Assembly (NCBI RefSeq): GCF_004369225.1
Contig: NZ_QFFZ01000019.1
Span: 1 to 60,997, forward strand
Direction: 5' to 3'
Source: Pelotomaculum propionicicum
GTDB lineage: Bacteria > Bacillota > Desulfotomaculia > Desulfotomaculales > Pelotomaculaceae
DNA: 60,997 nucleotides
Position 1 is the stretch's first letter; the number at the start of each line of letters is the position of its first letter. The notes under the pieces are model-generated. The model saw only the letters and a list, made by a program, of their open reading frames with translations, was not told the DNA's origin and did no database searches. Of this stretch, positions 26,227 to 37,369 are shown in pieces. The translations under genes were made by a program, and so were the position numbers.

Positions 26227-26258
26227 ATTGATAAATGATTAATTATGAGGTGAGCGAT

Positions 26259-26534
26259 ATGCCAGTAATTCGTCCTGTTTCCGATTTGCGGAACAAGACC
26301 CCTGAGATTGAAGAAATCTGCATCAAAGAGCAAAAGCCGGTTTTTATCACCAAGAACGGTAACGGTCACTTAGTGATCATGAGCCAGCAGCTTTTTGAGG
26401 AACAGCAAGCCCTATTAGACCTTTATGATAAACTGGACGAGGCCGAAGAACAAAGCCGTGTCGGAAAACGCCGCCTGTTCCGAGAGGTTATGGCAGATTT
26501 AAGGAGCCGCATCCATGCCAAAGCGTCTGATTAG
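26259..26534 (+). CDS. Type II antitoxin, Phd/YefM-like
   Basis: 91 residues. The N-terminus VIRPVSDLRNKTPEIEEICI then PVFITKNGNGHLVIMS matches the Phd/YefM DNA-binding fold (SDLR..., PVxITKNGxxxxVIM). The C-terminal half is charged and helical and should wrap the toxin. I start at ATG 26259 behind GAGGTGAG instead of an upstream ATG. Its last 20 bases overlap the toxin gene, ensuring coupled translation. It likely represses its own promoter. Confidence 0.92.
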   Translation: MPVIRPVSDLRNKTPEIEEICIKEQKPVFITKNGNGHLVIMSQQLFEEQQALLDLYDKLDEAEEQSRVGKRRLFREVMADLRSRIHAKASD

Positions 26535-26820
26535 TATCACTGAGGCGGCAGAGAAAGATCTGGCCGAAATTGTTGATTATATCTCAAATGACAACCCAGC
26601 TGCCGCACTTAAGCTGGCTGGAAGCATCGAGCAGAGCATTTTAAAGCTTGAAGACTTCCCGCTGAGTGGCGCTATACCGAAAAATCGAAGATTAATCCGG
26701 AAAGGATATCGTATTTTGATAGTCGATAGTTACCTGGTGTTTTACGTCCTGCCGGACAACGAGACGGTAGAAATCCGTCGCATTATAAGCGGGAAAAGAG
26801 ACTATAAATTCTTACTTTAG
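26515..26820 (+). CDS. Type II toxin, RelE/ParE superfamily
   Basis: 101 residues: ITEAAEKDLAEIVDYISNDN helix, then DFPLSGAIPKNRRLIRKGYR and a beta-sheet with YLVFYVLPDNETVEIRRIIS and final GKRDYKFLL. The RGYR..ILIV..YLVFY..RRI pattern is common to RelE/ParE. RelE-type members cut ribosome-bound mRNA, ParE-type members poison gyrase; sequence alone does not decide. Directly after its stop come two LexA-like boxes. Confidence 0.92.
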   Translation: MPKRLISITEAAEKDLAEIVDYISNDNPAAALKLAGSIEQSILKLEDFPLSGAIPKNRRLIRKGYRILIVDSYLVFYVLPDNETVEIRRIISGKRDYKFLL

Positions 26821-26843
26821 TGGATTATAAGGGATATAACCAG

Positions 26844-26885
26844 GGAACACATGTTTGATATAATATCCCTAGGAACAAATGTTTG
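26844..26885 (+). promoter_or_regulatory. Extended -10 promoter between two LexA-like (SOS) boxes
   Basis: GGAACACATGTTTG (26844-26857) and GGAACAAATGTTTG (26872-26885) each match the Gram-positive LexA consensus CGAACRNRYGTTYC except at the terminal bases. They are direct repeats 28 bp apart. An extended -10, TG-A-TATAAT (26856-26864), overlaps the first box, and the second box covers the likely transcription start. LexA bound to either would block it. The transcript would run into two hairpins. Confidence 0.6.
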
Positions 26886-26908
26886 CAGGGGGTACTTTAT
26901 AAAAATTT

Positions 26909-26968
26909 GGAGCCTTTGGGCTCCGTCTGCTAATCCTGAACAATAACTGTTCGGGATTTGTTGTTTTT
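26909..26968 (+). terminator. Tandem hairpins, the second a likely terminator
   Basis: Hairpin 1: GGAGCC/GGCTCC (26909-26924). Hairpin 2: AATCCTGAACA/TGTTCGGGATT (26932-26958), an 11-bp stem followed by TGTTGTTTTTGTTGG. It would end the transcript from the SOS-like promoter after about 90 nt, or act as an attenuator before the phosphofructokinase gene. It can also close the toxin-antitoxin operon. Confidence 0.6.
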
Positions 26969-27096
26969 GTTGGATTATTTCTGCTGTCTTGGAAGGAAAT
27001 GCAGCGAAAGATGATGAAAATACTTAATTGGTAATTTCTATTTTCTTTAAACATAAGATTTAAAAAATAAACAACATCAATTAACGGAGGATCGTA

Positions 27097-28314
27097 ATGG
27101 CGACTAATGGTAAGGTTTTGATAGCCCAAAGCGGGGGGCCGACCGCAGTAATAAATCAGACCCTGGCCGGGATAGTTCTGGAAGCCAGAAAGTATACCCA
27201 GGTGTCCAGAGTATATGGGGCCTTAAGAGGAGTAGAGGGGATAGTAAATGAGGATTTACTCGACCTGACCCAGGAAACCACCCACAATTTGGAACAGGTG
27301 GCCTTAACCCCGTCCTCGGCTTTATTGTCCACCAGGATAAAACCGGACAGCAAGTATTGTCACGAAATATTTAAAGTCCTAAAAGCCCACGACATCCGGT
27401 ATTTCTTTTACATAGGCGGCAATGATTCCGCGGATACAGCCCGTATTGTTAATGAAGAAGCCGAGCTGGCCAAATATGATTTGCGGGTAATCCATGTGCC
27501 TAAAACTATCGACAATGACCTGATGTTGAATGACCATACTCCCGGCTTTGGTTCGGCGGCCAGGTTTGTCACCCAGGCTTTTATGGGGGTTAACCTGGAT
27601 GTCAGGGCTCTAAACGGGGTATATATCGGCGTGGTCATGGGCCGGCATGCCGGGTTTTTGACCGCGTCTTCGGCCATTGCCAGAAAATATGACGGCGACG
27701 GGCCTCACCTTATCTACCTGCCGGAAAGGACCTTCAGCATGGAGCAGTTCCTCCTGGATGTGAAAGAGGTCTATGACAGGTACGGGATCTGTATAATCGC
27801 CGTTTCGGAAGGGATCAGGGACGCTTCCGGGGCGCCTATTGTCACAAAGCTGAGGGAAAGCGAGAAGGATGCGCACGGCAACGTGCAGCTTTCCGGCACC
27901 AGTTCCCTGGGAGACTTGTTAGCGGATCAGATCAGAGCAAAGCTGAACATTGCCCGGGTGCGCAGCGACACCTTCGGCTACCTGCAGCGTTCTTTCTTCG
28001 GCTGCGTGTCCGACATTGATCAGCATGAGGCCAGGGAAGTCGGAGAGCGGGCTGTCCAGATGGCGATGTGGAATGATGTGGACGGCTCGGTCACCATCAG
28101 GCGGACCGGCAACTATTCAGTTGATTATGTATTGGACCGGTTTGAGGATATTGCCGCGCAGACCAGAGTTATGCCCGATGAATTCATCAACAGCGCGGGA
28201 AATCATGTCACGGACGCCTTTAAGTTTTACGTCAGGCCTCTGTTAGGCTCCGGTCTGCCCCAGCCTTCCTGGGTGCGGGCTCCCAAAGTGCCTAAACTGT
28301 TTAATAATGATTAA
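27097..28314 (+). CDS. pfp: Pyrophosphate-type 6-phosphofructokinase
   Basis: 405 residues of the PFK family. Near the phosphoryl donor site it reads YIGGNDSADTA, an Asp where ATP-dependent enzymes have Gly. The active site is PKTIDNDL, with the Lys found in PPi-dependent enzymes (ATP types have GTIDND). Other conserved parts are MGRHAGFLTASSA and YLPERTFSMEQF. It should interconvert fructose-6-phosphate and fructose-1,6-bisphosphate using PPi, reversibly, in glycolysis or gluconeogenesis. The start is ATG 27097 behind GGAGG. PPi-PFK is common in anaerobic Firmicutes that save ATP (known). Confidence 0.85.
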   Translation: MATNGKVLIAQSGGPTAVINQTLAGIVLEARKYTQVSRVYGALRGVEGIVNEDLLDLTQETTHNLEQVALTPSSALLSTRIKPDSKYCHEIFKVLKAHDIRYFFYIGGNDSADTARIVNEEAELAKYDLRVIHVPKTIDNDLMLNDHTPGFGSAARFVTQAFMGVNLDVRALNGVYIGVVMGRHAGFLTASSAIARKYDGDGPHLIYLPERTFSMEQFLLDVKEVYDRYGICIIAVSEGIRDASGAPIVTKLRESEKDAHGNVQLSGTSSLGDLLADQIRAKLNIARVRSDTFGYLQRSFFGCVSDIDQHEAREVGERAVQMAMWNDVDGSVTIRRTGNYSVDYVLDRFEDIAAQTRVMPDEFINSAGNHVTDAFKFYVRPLLGSGLPQPSWVRAPKVPKLFNND

Positions 28315-28437
28315 ATAATAAGCGGGAAAGGGGTTGTTTTGAGATTCTTTCACTTGCATCCAGCCATTTCGGCTCTGACCGTCCGAATCCGCCCAGAGCC
28401 TGGCGGCGCCTGATGAAGAAACGGCACACCACATAAT

Positions 28438-28845
28438 ATGGAAAAAGCGCTTAAAGTATCAGCAGGTTTAATCAACAACATACATGATTTTATTATTTAT
28501 ATATCAAGCGCCATGGGCCTTAGTTTAACGGACAAGGGACTGCATTTCTGGACTATCGGAGTAATAGGCCTAGTCCTGTTCCTGGTTGCTGATAAAATCT
28601 TCAGGCGTTTAGCCAAGTGGTCCATATCTTCCATATCATTTATTTTTACATTTATATTTTTAACAGTGCTTGTGTTCGGCCTGGAAATAGAGCAGAAAAT
28701 TACCGGCAGAGGCAATATGGAATTTGCAGATATTGTTTCAGGCTTGTGGGGCTTTATAGTCTTATTTGTTGTTTATTTAATAGTTATCGGCGCCGTATAC
28801 CTTGTCAAAAGGTTGTACAACCGCAAAAAACACAAGCTGTCTTAA
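28438..28845 (+). CDS. Small membrane protein of unknown function
   Basis: 135 residues with about three hydrophobic helices (about 36-56, 63-83, 98-122) and a basic C-terminus (KRLYNRKKHKLS), so the tail is probably cytoplasmic. I do not recognise a family. Start ATG 28438; the upstream site is weak. The 120 bases before it after the PFK gene look non-coding. Codon use resembles the neighbours. Confidence 0.7.
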   Translation: MEKALKVSAGLINNIHDFIIYISSAMGLSLTDKGLHFWTIGVIGLVLFLVADKIFRRLAKWSISSISFIFTFIFLTVLVFGLEIEQKITGRGNMEFADIVSGLWGFIVLFVVYLIVIGAVYLVKRLYNRKKHKLS

Positions 28846-28922
28846 AATATTTTGAAATCATTCTTTCTTGGTTTATAGCCGCTGGATCAAATAGATATAG
28901 ACAGGCAGCCGGCTCTGCTTCT

Positions 28923-29300
28923 TTATTTCAAAAAATTTTGGCAGCAGCTCGCGCTTTTTGGCGGGAGGACGGAAACCCGGCCGCCTATGATTGAATTCAA
29001 TTGCTTTGCTTTTTCATATAAAACGCCTTCATCATTGTTGACAACCAGGTCGATAAAATCCCTTACTCTGGCAGGCAGCCCGGCTCTGTTTGCCCCATAA
29101 AGGTTAGCGTACAATTGAGACAAAGCAGCCAGGGCATTCATCGCGCCGGGATTCTCAAAATAGCTGAATTCCCAAACCGAGTTGCTGGGGTAGGGAAGAC
29201 AGGGCAGGTAATACTCATCCAGCCAGGAGATGACACCATTTTCACCGCTGACGTCACCGACCGAATAATACACCCAGTCCTTATCTGAAGTCCTTAACAC
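28923..29300 (-). CDS. Hypothetical protein, 125 residues, possibly a fragment
   Basis: A GTG at 29300 opens this frame with only a weak AGCTAGG upstream. The product is soluble and looks like real protein: WLDEYYLPCLPYPSNSVWEF, NALAALSQLYANLYGAN, RVRDFIDLVVNNDEGVLYEK and a C-terminal SASCCQNFLK with vicinal Cys. The start in mid-domain style (DKDWVYYSVGDV) and the lack of a strong binding site suggest a 5'-truncated gene. I cannot assign a family or function. Confidence 0.5.
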   Translation of the reverse strand: MLRTSDKDWVYYSVGDVSGENGVISWLDEYYLPCLPYPSNSVWEFSYFENPGAMNALAALSQLYANLYGANRAGLPARVRDFIDLVVNNDEGVLYEKAKQLNSIIGGRVSVLPPKSASCCQNFLK

Positions 29301-29372
29301 CTAGCTTTCAGCGTCACTGTAAACCGGACATGCTTTAACTAATTATAGGCCAGGATTAATAAGGGTAAATGT

Positions 29373-29879
29373 CTATTCTTCCTTATCGTTATTCACCTGG
29401 CTGTGGAAAATATCCTCCAAGCTTGGCTCTTCTTCACCGATTTTGACTTGACTCAATACTCTTGTCACACCACGGGCTTTGGAAGCAGCTTCCCGGGCGG
29501 CTTCTATTTCAGCGGGATCATCAGTCCTCCCTTTAAGCACTACTGTTCCGCTGCCGCCAACTGCGCTTGCCCCAATATGACGCAGATCAACACCTGGAGC
29601 CATTGCCAGTTCTTCATTAACCTCCATGGTTACATTTTTGTCGGTTATAGCTCCGTCAGTACTTATGGATACGGCATTGGCTACGCCCTTGATGCCGGGG
29701 ATTTGCCGGACCAGTTCAGCGGCCCTTTCTTTTTCCTTAAGCGTATCCACTATTCCCTGAAGCTGGACTTCACCTTCCACAACATCTGCATTAAGCGCGT
29801 AACCGCGTAAATCTTTATCTTCTTCAAGCAATGACCTGACTTGCTCGCGCAGTTCATTATCGCGGTTCTTATTATCCAT
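29373..29879 (-). CDS. BON-domain protein (two BON domains)
   Basis: 168 residues, no signal peptide. BON 1 is at about 17-72 (LNADVVEGEVQLQGIVDTL, PGIKGVANAVSI) and BON 2 at about 95-155 (GVDLRHIGASAVGGSGTVVL, ARGVTRVLSQVKI). BON domains bind phospholipid or other hydrophobic ligands; here they would act in the cytoplasm or at the membrane face. The acidic ends are typical for Firmicute members. Start ATG 29879 after GAAAGGAG. Confidence 0.88.
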   Translation of the reverse strand: MDNKNRDNELREQVRSLLEEDKDLRGYALNADVVEGEVQLQGIVDTLKEKERAAELVRQIPGIKGVANAVSISTDGAITDKNVTMEVNEELAMAPGVDLRHIGASAVGGSGTVVLKGRTDDPAEIEAAREAASKARGVTRVLSQVKIGEEEPSLEDIFHSQVNNDKEE

Positions 29880-29982
29880 GTACTTCTCCTTTCAATTTAG
29901 GGGGTTTATTTAATGTGTCCCCAAAGTAATAGAGAAATACAGACATACTAAACAAATATTATGCTAACTAATACGTAATTTA

Positions 29983-30007
29983 AGGCACGATTTTCATCGT
30001 GCCTTAA
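29983..30007. other. Hairpin between the BON and CAP genes
   Basis: AAGGCACGAT and ATCGTGCCTT form a perfect 10-bp stem. On the minus strand the loop is GAAA, a stable GNRA tetraloop. There is no T run downstream in the direction of the CAP gene; it may still stop or protect that transcript. AAAAAA flanks it on the plus strand. Confidence 0.5.
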
Positions 30008-30038
30008 AAAATCACTGAATATTTACAGTTATAAGCGC

Positions 30039-30740
30039 CTATTTTTTAGCAAACAACTGGGTAACAACCACTCCGGATTGTGAGTCGACAATACCTATAC
30101 CAACCGTGTTGTACTGTGAGTTCAGGATGTTGGCCCTGTGGCCGGAGCTGTTCATAAACGCGTTTTCCGTATACTGGACTGACGGAGCTTTGGCAATATT
30201 TTCAGCGCCCATGATGCTGTAGGACAGACCGGCGTTTTTCTCCATCTGATATGCTGACCCGTAGGTTGGAGAGGTATGGCTGAAATAGTTGTTCTGGTAC
30301 ATGTCCTGGCTTTTCATCCTGGCCAGGTTCACGAGGTTCATATCCAGCGAAAGTGGGGCCAGACCATTATTGATCCGGTCCTGGTTGACCAGGTTGTACA
30401 TTTGACTTTCCTTGGCAGTAAGGCCGGAAATTGCTGAACCGGTTGTTGCCGCTGGCGCTGATTTTACCGGTGCTGTTTTTTGAGTTGGCGCCGCCTGGTA
30501 TCTGACTGTGTTTCTGTAATTGTAACTGTAATTCTGAGCAGGTGAGTAATAGTAGTTACTGGAATTATACTGAATACCGTCATATGGTTGGGAATACTGA
30601 ATCCCGTCATTCCCGTATGAGCCTGACATGCCTGCTGTATCGGCATGTGCAGTAGATGCGATACCGGTAACCAACATGAGGCTGAACAAGAAGCTGGCTG
30701 CTGTCATAAATATCACGCGAGCTGTGCTTTTCAAAGACAT
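30039..30740 (-). CDS. Secreted CAP/SCP-domain protein (YkwD-like)
   Basis: 233 residues. Signal peptide with hydrophobic core (about 8-28) and cut site near STAHA-DT. A Tyr/Ser/Asn-rich linker with a near repeat (DGIQYSQPY, DGIQYNSSN) follows, then a CAP domain (about 108-231): LVNQDRINNGLAPLSLD, YFSHTSPTYGSAYQM, MGAENIAKAPSV, GHRANILNSQYNTVGIGI. The conserved His and Glu residues of CAP are present. Exported to the cell surface; the family's role in bacteria is mostly unknown, though related proteins occur in spores. Upstream lies the dispersed repeat B. Confidence 0.9.
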   Translation of the reverse strand: MSLKSTARVIFMTAASFLFSLMLVTGIASTAHADTAGMSGSYGNDGIQYSQPYDGIQYNSSNYYYSPAQNYSYNYRNTVRYQAAPTQKTAPVKSAPAATTGSAISGLTAKESQMYNLVNQDRINNGLAPLSLDMNLVNLARMKSQDMYQNNYFSHTSPTYGSAYQMEKNAGLSYSIMGAENIAKAPSVQYTENAFMNSSGHRANILNSQYNTVGIGIVDSQSGVVVTQLFAKK

Positions 30741-30776
30741 TCTCCTTTCTCTGACGCCTCCGGGCTGATTTGGATG

Positions 30777-30945
30777 TGGGTCGTGAGCAATTTAGTCGTG
30801 GGTCGTGGGACTTGGGACGTGGGATTTAAATATTCCTCTTGGGTCTGTAGACCCTTAAGACCATCCCTTGTATTCTCACGTCTCACTTCTCACTTCTCAC
30901 GTCTAATTTCTCATGTCTCATTTCTCACGTCTAAAACAGTTTCCC
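30777..30945. repeat. Dispersed bipartite repeat, copy B
   Basis: A G-rich arm of GTCGTGGG/GACGTGGG units (about 30777-30830) is followed by a spacer with ATTCCTCTT and CCTTAAGACC. A long pyrimidine arm of CTCACGTC/TCACTTC units (about 30875-30945) follows. Arms are imperfectly complementary. Same architecture as copy A at 17296-17402. The remainder of 30741-31291 holds only the hairpin and promoter listed separately. Confidence 0.6.
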
Positions 30946-31094
30946 GTTCCCAGTTGAAAGTTTTCTGGGATTCGGCAATTCTCATGTTCAGTTGACCATT
31001 ATATATGTGTAAAAAAGTTCAGGCAAAAGTCACCCTGGCTCCTGTACAAGCACAGGATGCAAAGAAATATGCGATCCCCATGTAAGGTGCGGAA

Positions 31095-31132
31095 AACAAA
31101 AAAAACAGGCGGGGTGGTAGTTGCCCCCTGTT
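31095..31132 (-). terminator. Hairpin with T run on the minus strand, upstream of carB
   Basis: Read on the minus strand, AACAGGGGG pairs with CCGCCTGTT across a loop and is followed by TTTTTT. There is no minus-strand gene above it, so what it ends is unclear. It may shield the CAP gene from antisense transcription or be a relic. Confidence 0.45.
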
Positions 31133-31190
31133 ATGTTTATTCTTTTATTCACCTTCTTTTATTTCATGATTTTAATTATAAATGTAATAC

Positions 31191-31218
31191 TTACAAACTT
31201 AAAATTTTTTGATATAAT
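31191..31218 (+). promoter_or_regulatory. Promoter of carB
   Basis: TTACAA (31191-31196), 16 bases, then TATAAT (31213-31218) preceded by TG at 31210-31211 (extended -10). The start codon of carB is 73 bases downstream. No pyrimidine attenuator or PyrR hairpin could be recognised in the leader. Confidence 0.55.
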
Positions 31219-31291
31219 TTTCATTTAGACAAGCTGTAGTTTATCAATGGAGATAATTGCTTGTTCTATAGTGTAAAGCAGGAGGTATAAC

Positions 31292-34516
<3,225 letters not shown>

Positions 34517-34571
34517 GGTTGAAAAAGATATCCAGGGAAGAATTTCAAAATTGATTGCTTCCCTAAAGGGG

Positions 34572-34613
34572 TTTCATGCTCGTCAGGTTACTATGACGAG
34601 CATGAAATTTTTC
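34572..34613 (+). terminator. Rho-independent terminator after carB
   Basis: A perfect 14-bp stem TTTCATGCTCGTCA/TGACGAGCATGAAA (34572-34585, 34594-34607) is followed by TTTTTC. The next 190 bases up to the diguanylate cyclase gene show nothing but its binding site (CTGGAGGT). Confidence 0.92.
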
Positions 34614-34807
34614 TATATATTTCAGCAAAAAGTTGACTAAATGCCGCTGAAAATTTCCCTTCTTTTTTGATAAAAAATTGAATGTTTTAGATAGTTTGCG
34701 CTACTTAAACAGGGTTAGACAATTTCCCGGTTCTCCTGTAAGCTATACGTAGAGGTTATAAACGCAAAAAGTAAGATGATAATATTGACGAACTGGAGGT
34801 AGTTGGT

Positions 34808-35911
34808 ATGATAGAATTCCTTAAAAACATCATAACTCAGCTGCCTAAAGAAAATAAGGATGAGTTTTTACGTGAAATATACGGGGAGAACCTGTTAAAA
34901 TTGATTGTTTCTGCAATAATACTGATAATTGCAGAAACAGTGATATCCTGTTTGTTGTGGGACCAAATATGTAACGCGGATGGCGCTATAATTGTTTTTA
35001 TTCTGTTCAATGTAATTATGCTGCCGGTTTTATATATGGTTTACAAGAGAATCAATGTGGCCAAGGATGTTATTGTAAAAAATGTCCAACGTATATATTT
35101 GTTTGGAGCTCTTATTTATGGTTGCGCTCTGACGCTTATTCTTCAGGGGGAGTTTGAATCAATACATGTTTATATAATTGTTGTGTTTGCCATTGCTGCA
35201 TTTATCTATATGCAACCAGTAGAAAGTCTTATTATGTACTTTTTGGCATATTTGGTTTTTTGCTTTGTTTTGCCATATTACCAGACAAATACATATATAG
35301 TAACGATATTAACGGTCAATGCGCTTATAATGAATATCATAGCTTGGGTTCTAAGCAGAATGGTGTTTAGGTTGAGAGTTAAATCATTTATTGATAAAAA
35401 AATAATTCTGGAACAAAACCTTCAACTAAAAGACCTGTCGATTCGTGACTCCATGACAATGTTATTGAATTATAAGCATATATTTGAAAAGCTCAGTGAA
35501 GAGATTGGACGAGCAAAACGCATAGAATATCCCCTTTCGATTATAATGATGGATATTGATGATTTTAAATATATCAATGATAATTATGGTCATTTAACAG
35601 GTGATAATATTATTATTAAAGTAGCACAAATTCTTGGTAATACATGTAGGATAACAGATATTATCGGAAGATATGGTGGAGAGGAATTTATAATAATTAT
35701 GCCAGGCGCGGCTTTAAAAGATGCGGCATTTTTGGCCGAGCGTATTCGTATGACAATTAATACGGCTGAGTTTGAAAAAGGCATAAATATTACTGTGAGC
35801 GGTGGGATCAGGGAGTGGCAGGGTGATTCTGCTGAAGAATTAATTAAAAGAGTCGATCAGCAACTTTATATAGCCAAATCTAAAGGAAAGAACAGATTTG
35901 AAACGATGTAA
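34808..35911 (+). CDS. Membrane diguanylate cyclase (AT-rich gene)
   Basis: 367 residues. About six hydrophobic helices occupy residues 30-195, then a linker helix and a GGDEF domain (about 205-366) with active site GGEEF at 290-294 and RITD five residues before it (I-site). Metal-binding DIDDFKYINDNYGH is intact, so it should make c-di-GMP. The gene is strikingly richer in A/T at third positions (many ATA, TTA, AAT) than its neighbours, a sign of recent transfer or of a different codon regime. No linked effector. Confidence 0.9.
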   Translation: MIEFLKNIITQLPKENKDEFLREIYGENLLKLIVSAIILIIAETVISCLLWDQICNADGAIIVFILFNVIMLPVLYMVYKRINVAKDVIVKNVQRIYLFGALIYGCALTLILQGEFESIHVYIIVVFAIAAFIYMQPVESLIMYFLAYLVFCFVLPYYQTNTYIVTILTVNALIMNIIAWVLSRMVFRLRVKSFIDKKIILEQNLQLKDLSIRDSMTMLLNYKHIFEKLSEEIGRAKRIEYPLSIIMMDIDDFKYINDNYGHLTGDNIIIKVAQILGNTCRITDIIGRYGGEEFIIIMPGAALKDAAFLAERIRMTINTAEFEKGINITVSGGIREWQGDSAEELIKRVDQQLYIAKSKGKNRFETM

Positions 35912-35987
35912 CTGATCCGGAGCCTGGCAGCATAATACAAACAAGCGAGAGCCAAAAAGGCAACCCGCTTTTTTGCATTTCATATAA

Positions 35988-37037
35988 CTAAGCAACAGGC
36001 AGCAGCACTGTGACTGTGGTGCCCCTTGCGGGTTCACTCTGGATTTCTATATGGCCGCCATGATTGTCGATAATTTTTTTGCTGATAAACATGCCCAGGC
36101 CGGCGCCGCTGTCTTTAGTGGTAAAGAACGGGTTAAACATATTGGCCAGAGTCTGTTTGTCCATACCCTTCCCTGTGTCCCTGATCACTACCCGTACGAT
36201 ATCCTGCTGGCGGTCTTTTGAGACCCGGAGGGAAAGTTCCCCTCCAGCCGGGAGGGCTTCGAAAGCGTTCCGGGTGATGTTTAGAAAAACCTGTTTTAGC
36301 TGCCCGCTGTCAGCGTTCACGATTGGCATGTCTTCCGAGGTTTCCAGGTTAATGGCAAGTTTGCGGATCACAGCTTCGCCTTCCACCAATGCGACTACTT
36401 CTGTAATCAGCTGGTTGATGGAACACTGCGCGCGTTTACAATAACCCGGCCTGGCCAGCTGGAGAAAATCAGATACTAACTTGTTTATACGTTTCAATTC
36501 GGCAGACATGATATCCAAGTATTCTTTTTTAGGACTCCCCTCTGAATGCTGCTGCAATAATTGCAAATAACCACTCACAGCGGTAAGCGGGTTCCTGATT
36601 TCGTGGATCATTTCTGTTGCCAGTTGGCCCAAAATAGCCAGCTTCTCAACTTTTACAATGGTGCTTTCCAGTTCCTGCAGCCGCCGTTCAGGTGTAAATA
36701 TGGCCATAGCGCCCGCCGTGAGGCCGCTTTTGTTTTTGATAGCGTATATGTTGGCCAGGAAATCAGTTGAGGTGTTTACAGGAATTACAAACTCAGGCTT
36801 TAGATTTTGAAACTCCTTGCCCGTGGCAAGTGTTTGAAGCAGTTTGTTAAAGCCGGGATTTTGACCGTTTAGCAGTTTAAGAAATGACTTACCTAAAATG
36901 TGATCACCTTTTATACCGGTCAATTTGGCCAGTAAGCGGTTGAAAATCCGGATGCGGCCCTCCCTGTCAATGGCAATAATCGCTACAGGCAAATGATCTA
37001 AAGCCAGATGGGACCAGCCATCCAAAGATTCCACCAT
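35988..37037 (-). CDS. Soluble PAS sensor histidine kinase
   Basis: 349 residues without membrane helices. A PAS domain (about 10-120, LPVAIIAIDREGRIRIFNRL) with a C-terminal extension precedes HisKA (about 135-200, phosphoacceptor His in MIHEIRNPLTAVSGYLQLL) and HATPase (about 240-348, NITRNAFEALPAGG, DTGKGMD, GAGLGMFISKKIIDNHGG). It resembles NtrB/sporulation-type kinases. No receiver gene is adjacent. I start at ATG 37037 after GGGAGGTG. Last gene of the KaiC/V4R operon, 50 bases after the winged-helix gene. It could phosphorylate a remote regulator in answer to KaiC state. Confidence 0.92.
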   Translation of the reverse strand: MVESLDGWSHLALDHLPVAIIAIDREGRIRIFNRLLAKLTGIKGDHILGKSFLKLLNGQNPGFNKLLQTLATGKEFQNLKPEFVIPVNTSTDFLANIYAIKNKSGLTAGAMAIFTPERRLQELESTIVKVEKLAILGQLATEMIHEIRNPLTAVSGYLQLLQQHSEGSPKKEYLDIMSAELKRINKLVSDFLQLARPGYCKRAQCSINQLITEVVALVEGEAVIRKLAINLETSEDMPIVNADSGQLKQVFLNITRNAFEALPAGGELSLRVSKDRQQDIVRVVIRDTGKGMDKQTLANMFNPFFTTKDSGAGLGMFISKKIIDNHGGHIEIQSEPARGTTVTVLLPVA

Positions 37038-37087
37038 AACGGACACCTCCCAATCAGTACAGGATACAGCCGTAGTACTAAATCTAA

Positions 37088-37369
37088 TTAGGTATTGTCT
37101 CCACAATGTTTTTGAAAATAGCTGCTAATCAAGTCGGCGCTGCGCAAGCGGTATATGGTCACCTTGCTGGTACCGCCTATTTCCAGGATACCGATGGCGC
37201 TGAGAGCCTGCAGCGCAGGTTCAAGCTGCTGGCAGGGACGGTGCAGGCGGAGGGATAAACCGGCTGCCGTGTCTCGTGTATAAGGGTTCGCTTGAAAAAA
37301 GGCCAGCAGTTCAATCCGGATCACCGTTTGCAGGATTGAATCCAACTCTTCATTAATCTTTTCCGCCAC
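37088..37369 (-). CDS. Small winged-helix-like protein
   Basis: 93 residues. ELLAFFQANPYTRDTAAGLS, then LEPALQALSAIGILEIGG and TSKVTIYRLR follow the pattern helix-turn-helix plus wing seen in MarR/ArsR-type winged helices. I start at GTG 37369 with GGAGGAG 5 bases upstream; this overlaps the V4R gene by 17 bases, so translation is coupled. A longer frame lies inside that gene. It may bind DNA or act as a protein adaptor in the KaiC system. Family not firmly known. Confidence 0.72.
   Translation of the reverse strand: MAEKINEELDSILQTVIRIELLAFFQANPYTRDTAAGLSLRLHRPCQQLEPALQALSAIGILEIGGTSKVTIYRLRSADLISSYFQKHCGDNT

Noticed and set aside
26881-27096. Riboswitch upstream of the phosphofructokinase gene
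   Set aside because: Two hairpins are present, but no known riboswitch core could be matched; a terminator or small RNA is simpler.
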